Below, piece after piece: positions 60,423 through 64,000 of a stretch of DNA of 64,000 nucleotides. The translations under genes and the position numbers were made by a program. This DNA comes from Paenibacillus sp. FSL H8-0537 (GTDB taxonomy: Bacteria; Bacillota; Bacilli; Paenibacillales; Paenibacillaceae), in assembly GCF_038051995.1 (NCBI RefSeq), contig NZ_CP150290.1, forward strand, positions 2,904,001-2,968,000. The letters are read 5' to 3'. Position 1 is the first letter of the stretch, and each line of letters begins with the position of its first letter. Below the pieces are notes generated by a model. It searched no databases. It saw only the letters and a list, made by a program, of their open reading frames with translations, and was not told where the DNA came from.

Positions 60423-61355
60423 ATGGGTAAAACCGCTTTTGTATTTCCAGGACAAGGTGCTCAGGCTGTAGGGATGGGCAAGGATGTTTATGAAGCATTC
60501 GCGGATTCGCGCCAGATTTTTGAACAGGCGGATGAAGCGCTTGGCTTTAAGCTGAGCGATATTATTTTTGAAGGGCCGGAGGACACGCTCAAGCAGACGG
60601 CCAATACACAGCCTGCGCTGCTTACCGTAAGCGTCGCGCTGCTGCAAGCGCTAGAAGGCCGAGGCTTGAAGGCGGACTATGTAGCAGGCCACAGCCTGGG
60701 GGAATATAGCGCGCTAGTAGCTTCTGGCGTATTATCCTTTGAGGATGCCGTTCGTACGGTGCGTTCCCGCGGTCTCTTTATGGAGCAGGCGGTTCCTGGT
60801 GGACATGGCGCTATGGCAGCCGTGCTTGGCGCAGAGCGTGAAGCGCTTGCCGAGCTATGTCACATGGTGACGGCAGAAGGCCATGTTGTTGAGCTTGCGA
60901 ACGTGAACTGCCCAGGGCAGATCGTCGTTTCCGGTTCCGCAGCAGGCGTTGGGGCCATTGTCGAGCGCGGCAAGGAAGCCGGATTCAAGCGGGTCATTCC
61001 GCTTGAGGTTAGCGGCCCCTTCCATTCATCGCTTATGAAGCCTGCTTCTGAGCAGCTTGCCGGCGTATTGGCAGGCGTAAGCATGAGCGATGCAGCTGTG
61101 CCGGTTGTAGCTAACGTTACAGCTAGTGCAGTTACGGATGCGGCAGCGCTTCGCGCCTTGCTGGTCGAGCAAGTCTACTCGCCAGTATTGTGGGAAGACA
61201 GCGTTCGCTATTTAATCGCTGAAGGTGTAGATACTTTCGTGGAAATCGGTTCAGGCACGGTGCTTGCTGGCTTGATCAAAAAAATCGATAGATCCGTCAA
61301 GGTGATTTCGCTTAACAGCATCGCAGCATTAGATGCTTTGCAAGCAGCCGAATAG
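60423..61355 (+). CDS. fabD: Malonyl-CoA:ACP transacylase
   Basis: 310 residues. [17 protein letters not shown] at the start; catalytic Ser91 in [12 protein letters not shown]; the His in [13 protein letters not shown]. Loads malonate on ACP. Fifteen bases after fabH. Confidence 0.97.
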   Translation: MGKTAFVFPGQGAQAVGMGKDVYEAFADSRQIFEQADEALGFKLSDIIFEGPEDTLKQTANTQPALLTVSVALLQALEGRGLKADYVAGHSLGEYSALVASGVLSFEDAVRTVRSRGLFMEQAVPGGHGAMAAVLGAEREALAELCHMVTAEGHVVELANVNCPGQIVVSGSAAGVGAIVERGKEAGFKRVIPLEVSGPFHSSLMKPASEQLAGVLAGVSMSDAAVPVVANVTASAVTDAAALRALLVEQVYSPVLWEDSVRYLIAEGVDTFVEIGSGTVLAGLIKKIDRSVKVISLNSIAALDALQAAE

Positions 61356-61368
61356 GGGAGGTTTTATC

Positions 61369-62118
61369 ATGTTCGCGAATTTGGAAGGCAAGAAGGCGCT
61401 TGTAACGGGCGCTTCCCGTGGGATTGGCAGAGCGATTGCGATCGCGCTGGCAGAAGCAGGGGCAGATGTTGCCATTAACTATTCGGGCAGCGAGGCGGCA
61501 GCCGCTGAGACAGCTCAAGCTGTAGAGGCGCTTGGACGCCGTGCCATTGTATTGCAGGCTAATGTAGGCAAGGCAGCTGAATTCGATGCTATGGTCAAGG
61601 ATGTGCTGGAGCAGTTCGGTGCTATTGATATTTTGGTGAATAATGCCGGAATTACAAGAGACAACCTGATTATGCGTATGAAGGAAGAGGAATTTGACCA
61701 AGTTATTGAGACGAACTTAAAGGGCGTATTCAATGGCATCAAGGCAGTTACTCGTTCAATGATGAAGCAGCGTTCAGGCCGCATTATTAATATTTCTTCC
61801 GTCGTCGGGGTGCTTGGCAATCCTGGACAAGCTAACTATGTTGCTGCTAAAGCTGGCGTTATTGGCCTAACGAAAGCTAGCGCGAAGGAACTTGCTTCGC
61901 GTGGCATTACGGTCAATTGCGTCGCGCCAGGCTTCATTCAGACTGAAATGACGGACAAGCTTCCGGAAGAAATGAAGGAATCGCTTGTTGCTCAAATTCC
62001 GCTTGCGCGCCTTGGCAGCTCGGAAGATATTGCAGCAGCTGTACGTTTTCTGGCGTCTGATGCAGCAGGCTATATGACGGGTCAAACCGTTCATGTAGAT
62101 GGCGGCATGTACATGTAA
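61369..62118 (+). CDS. fabG: 3-oxoacyl-ACP reductase
   Basis: 249 residues of a classical [33 protein letters not shown], catalytic Ser in ISSVVG and Tyr-x-x-x-Lys in NYVAAK. NADPH-dependent reduction step of fatty-acid elongation. ATG 61369 follows GGGGAGG; the earlier frame to 61333 overlaps fabD. Confidence 0.97.
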   Translation: MFANLEGKKALVTGASRGIGRAIAIALAEAGADVAINYSGSEAAAAETAQAVEALGRRAIVLQANVGKAAEFDAMVKDVLEQFGAIDILVNNAGITRDNLIMRMKEEEFDQVIETNLKGVFNGIKAVTRSMMKQRSGRIINISSVVGVLGNPGQANYVAAKAGVIGLTKASAKELASRGITVNCVAPGFIQTEMTDKLPEEMKESLVAQIPLARLGSSEDIAAAVRFLASDAAGYMTGQTVHVDGGMYM

Positions 62119-62143
62119 TATAGGGACGCAAGGGCTTTGCCGG

Positions 62144-62191
62144 GAATTAAAACGGTTACGTATGGCATTTTAGTTTTAATTCTCGTATAAT
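62144..62191 (+). promoter_or_regulatory. Inverted repeat and possible promoter before acpP
   Basis: GAATTAAAAC (62144-62153) and GTTTTAATTC (62173-62182) are a perfect inverted repeat. TATAAT (62186-62191) follows directly, with a 4/6 -35 (ATGGCA, 62162) 18 bases upstream. It could give acpP its own strong transcript, or pause the upstream one. Confidence 0.5.
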
Positions 62192-62212
62192 ACCAAAGAG
62201 GAGGTGAACCGG

Positions 62213-62446
62213 ATGTCCGAAGTAATAGATCGCGTAAAACGTATCGTTGTAGACCGCCTAGGTGTAGACGAAGCGGAAGTAACGCTTGAAGCTTCATTTA
62301 AAGATGACCTCGGCGCTGACTCGCTCGATGTCGTGGAATTGGTCATGGAGCTTGAAGACGAGTTCGATATGGAGATCTCTGATGAAGATGCAGAGAAAAT
62401 CACAACAGTAGGAGAAGTTGTTAAGTACATACAATCTCTTAACTAA
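62213..62446 (+). CDS. acpP: Acyl carrier protein
   Basis: 77 residues, acidic. The phosphopantetheine Ser37 is in [34 protein letters not shown] precedes ATG 62213. Essential carrier for fatty-acid synthesis. Confidence 0.98.
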   Translation: MSEVIDRVKRIVVDRLGVDEAEVTLEASFKDDLGADSLDVVELVMELEDEFDMEISDEDAEKITTVGEVVKYIQSLN

Positions 62447-62455
62447 GGAAGCCTG

Positions 62456-62492
62456 GGTCCCGTTGTCACAAACGGGACTTCTCTCCATCTAG
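62456..62492 (+). terminator. Probable terminator or attenuator between acpP and fabF
   Basis: GTCCCGTT-GTCACA-AACGGGAC followed by TTCTCTCC. The T run is interrupted, so partial read-through to fabF is expected, which would give acpP higher transcript levels. Confidence 0.55.
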
Positions 62493-62592
62493 GGCATGTG
62501 ATTATTTAGAAGAATAAATGAGCGTAAGAGCTATTTATATATAAAAGATACAGCGCAGCAGCGTATATTGCAGTTCATAGAGGTGAATCGAA

Positions 62593-63834
62593 ATGAAGCA
62601 AAGAGTTGTCGTTACAGGTATGGGAGTTATGACTTCCCTCGGATATGAGCTGGAGGAGTTTTGGGGCAATTTGCTCGCAGGCAAGTCCGGTGTGTCCGTT
62701 GTGGAAGCGTTCGATTTTTCGGAATACCCAACGTACATTGCCGCAGAAATCAAAAACTTCAGTCCGGAGGAATTCGGATTGGACAAGAAGGAAGCGCGCC
62801 GTATGGACCGCTTCGTGCAGTTCGCTGCTGTAGCCAGCCAATTGGCGGTTAAGGATGCGGATTTGAAAATCGGTGAGAATGCTGATGAGGAACGCGTTGG
62901 CGTTATGATTGGTTCCGGTATTGGCGGCCTAGGCACTTGGGAAGATCAGCATAATATTTTGCTGGAGAAAGGCCCGAAGCGCGTCAGCCCGTTTTTTATT
63001 CCAATGATGATCGCGAATATGGCATCTGGTCAAGTATCGATGCTTACAGGAGCGAAAGGTCCGAACAGCACAGCGGTTACCGCTTGTGCGACAGGTACTC
63101 ATTCCATTGGCGATTCGTATAAAATGATTATGCGCGGCGACGCTGATGTCATGCTGTGCGGCGGTGCTGAGGCGACTATCCGTCCAACAGGCATGGCTGG
63201 CTTCTGCTCCATGCGCGCCATGTCCGTTCGTAATGATGAGCCGAGTAAGGCAAGCCGGCCTTTCGATAAAGACCGGGATGGTTTCGTTATGGGCGAGGGT
63301 GCAGGCGTGCTCGTATTGGAATCTCTCGAGCATGCTCAAAAACGCGGGGCACGGATTTACGCTGAAATTATTGGCTATGGCATGAGCGGCGACGCGCATC
63401 ATATGACAGAGCCAGATCCAGACGGCGCAGCGCGCTGTATGGTGAAAGCGCTCAAAGATGCTGGAATTGCTCCAGAAGCGGTTGATTATATTAATGCTCA
63501 CGGCACTTCAACGCCAGTAGGCGACCGTTCAGAGACGAAAGCGATTAAGAAAGCATTTGGCGACCACGCTTATAAAGTGGCAGTCAGCTCGACAAAGTCG
63601 ATGACGGGACATCTGCTTGGCGCGGCCGGCGGAGTGGAAGCGGTTATTTTAGGCTTGACGCTGCAAAACGGTATCATTGCACCAACGATTAACTTAGACA
63701 ACCAAGATCCGGAATGTGATTTGGATTATGTGCCGAATGAGCCGCGCAAAGCGGATGTTCGTATCGCAATGTCCAACTCCTTCGGTTTTGGCGGTCATAA
63801 TGCGACGATCGTGATGAAAGTTTATGAAGCATGA
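62593..63834 (+). CDS. fabF: 3-oxoacyl-ACP synthase II
   Basis: 413 residues. [20 protein letters not shown] at the start; catalytic Cys in [12 protein letters not shown]; the two His in [12 protein letters not shown] and [14 protein letters not shown]. Elongation condensing enzyme. GAGGTGAATCGAA precedes ATG 62593. rnc begins inside its last codons. Confidence 0.97.
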   Translation: MKQRVVVTGMGVMTSLGYELEEFWGNLLAGKSGVSVVEAFDFSEYPTYIAAEIKNFSPEEFGLDKKEARRMDRFVQFAAVASQLAVKDADLKIGENADEERVGVMIGSGIGGLGTWEDQHNILLEKGPKRVSPFFIPMMIANMASGQVSMLTGAKGPNSTAVTACATGTHSIGDSYKMIMRGDADVMLCGGAEATIRPTGMAGFCSMRAMSVRNDEPSKASRPFDKDRDGFVMGEGAGVLVLESLEHAQKRGARIYAEIIGYGMSGDAHHMTEPDPDGAARCMVKALKDAGIAPEAVDYINAHGTSTPVGDRSETKAIKKAFGDHAYKVAVSSTKSMTGHLLGAAGGVEAVILGLTLQNGIIAPTINLDNQDPECDLDYVPNEPRKADVRIAMSNSFGFGGHNATIVMKVYEA

Positions 63835-64000
63835 TTCCTTAAGCGAGCTGCAGTCGCGTCTGGGGCTACGCTTCAAACAACATAGGCTGCTGAAGCAAGC
63901 TTTCACGCATACGTCGTATGTAAATGAGCATAAGCATGGCACAATCGAGCATAATGAGCGTTTGGAATTTTTGGGCGATGCGGTATTGCAGCTGCTCGTC
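63824..64000 (+). CDS. rnc: Ribonuclease III, N-terminal part (window ends)
   Basis: 59 codons from ATG 63824, overlapping fabF by 11 bases. [31 protein letters not shown] and [16 protein letters not shown] are the start of the RNase III catalytic domain, with Glu and Asp of the metal site in ERLEFLGD. The dsRNA-binding domain lies beyond the window. Confidence 0.95.
   Translation, partial: MKHDSLSELQSRLGLRFKQHRLLKQAFTHTSYVNEHKHGTIEHNERLEFLGDAVLQLLV

Noticed and set aside
59625..60647. 340-codon minus-strand frame across fabH and fabD
   Set aside because: It is a shadow of two intact, well-conserved plus-strand genes and has no recognisable domain.
1..64000. CRISPR array, tRNA or rRNA genes
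   Set aside because: No regularly spaced identical repeats with unique spacers, no cas genes, and no cloverleaf or rRNA-like sequence noticed on either strand.

Overview
The window looks like chromosomal DNA of a spore-forming, moderately GC-rich Firmicute of the Paenibacillus type. The evidence is the gene order rsmD-coaD-ylbJ-ylbL-tmcAL-yceD-rpmF-fapR-plsX-fabH-fabD-fabG-acpP-fabF-rnc at the right end, the YesM/YesN-type two-component pair beside a sugar ABC transporter, AGGAGG-type ribosome sites, a sporulation protein (YlbJ) and a collagen-like spore-surface-type protein. The species assignment is inference; no database was searched.

Layout. 1-4.7 kb is the tail of an exporter and tailoring set that probably ends a secondary-metabolite locus lying left of the window: an ABC-2 exporter, an FkbM methyltransferase, a second methyltransferase and an AT-rich BtrH-like acyltransferase. 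4.7-6.3 kb is a graveyard: a TnpB remnant with a well-preserved right end/omega-RNA region, an orphan C-terminal gene fragment and a sigK relic with an internal deletion. 6.5-12.1 kb holds an MFS transporter, an aldo/keto reductase, an XRE-cupin regulator and a small sugar-oxidation operon. Three of the gene boundaries there carry different short tandem repeats. 12.3-23.1 kb is a carbohydrate-use locus: AraC regulator, GH30, YesM/YesN, a solute-binding protein with two permeases, and GH42. These probably import and degrade a galactose- or glucose-rich oligosaccharide.

23.4-43.3 kb is a large glycosylation locus. Gmd, a perosamine synthase, a sugar N-acetyltransferase, ManC and Rmd can make GDP-D-rhamnose and GDP-N-acetylperosamine. 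Seven glycosyltransferase-type proteins and a TylF-like methyltransferase could assemble a decorated glycan. A collagen-like Gly-X-Thr protein in the same locus is the obvious candidate acceptor. Four of the transferases carry long Arg/Lys-rich, histone-like N-terminal tails although their catalytic domains belong to four different architectures. I consider this the best candidate here for an undescribed system. A two-gene unit inside the locus encodes a histidine phosphatase and a large protein of unknown function with an HExxxH-type metal site.

43.3-51 kb is ordinary accessory sequence: nitroreductase, flavin/PNPOx-like protein, LuxR regulator, methyltransferase, saccharopine-dehydrogenase-like reductase, exonuclease and a run of four small membrane-anchored or lipoproteins. 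51.5-64 kb is conserved core: ribosome modification, coenzyme A synthesis, sporulation and tRNA modification genes, then the L32 and FapR-controlled fatty-acid and phospholipid operon, ending inside rnc.

Intergenic DNA is unusually structured. There is a composite palindromic repeat with three 98-bp tandem copies at 36.2-36.5 kb and single copies at 23.2 and 56.6 kb. A second family has two copies of about 187 bp (12.3 and 51.2 kb) built from two interlocked inverted repeats.
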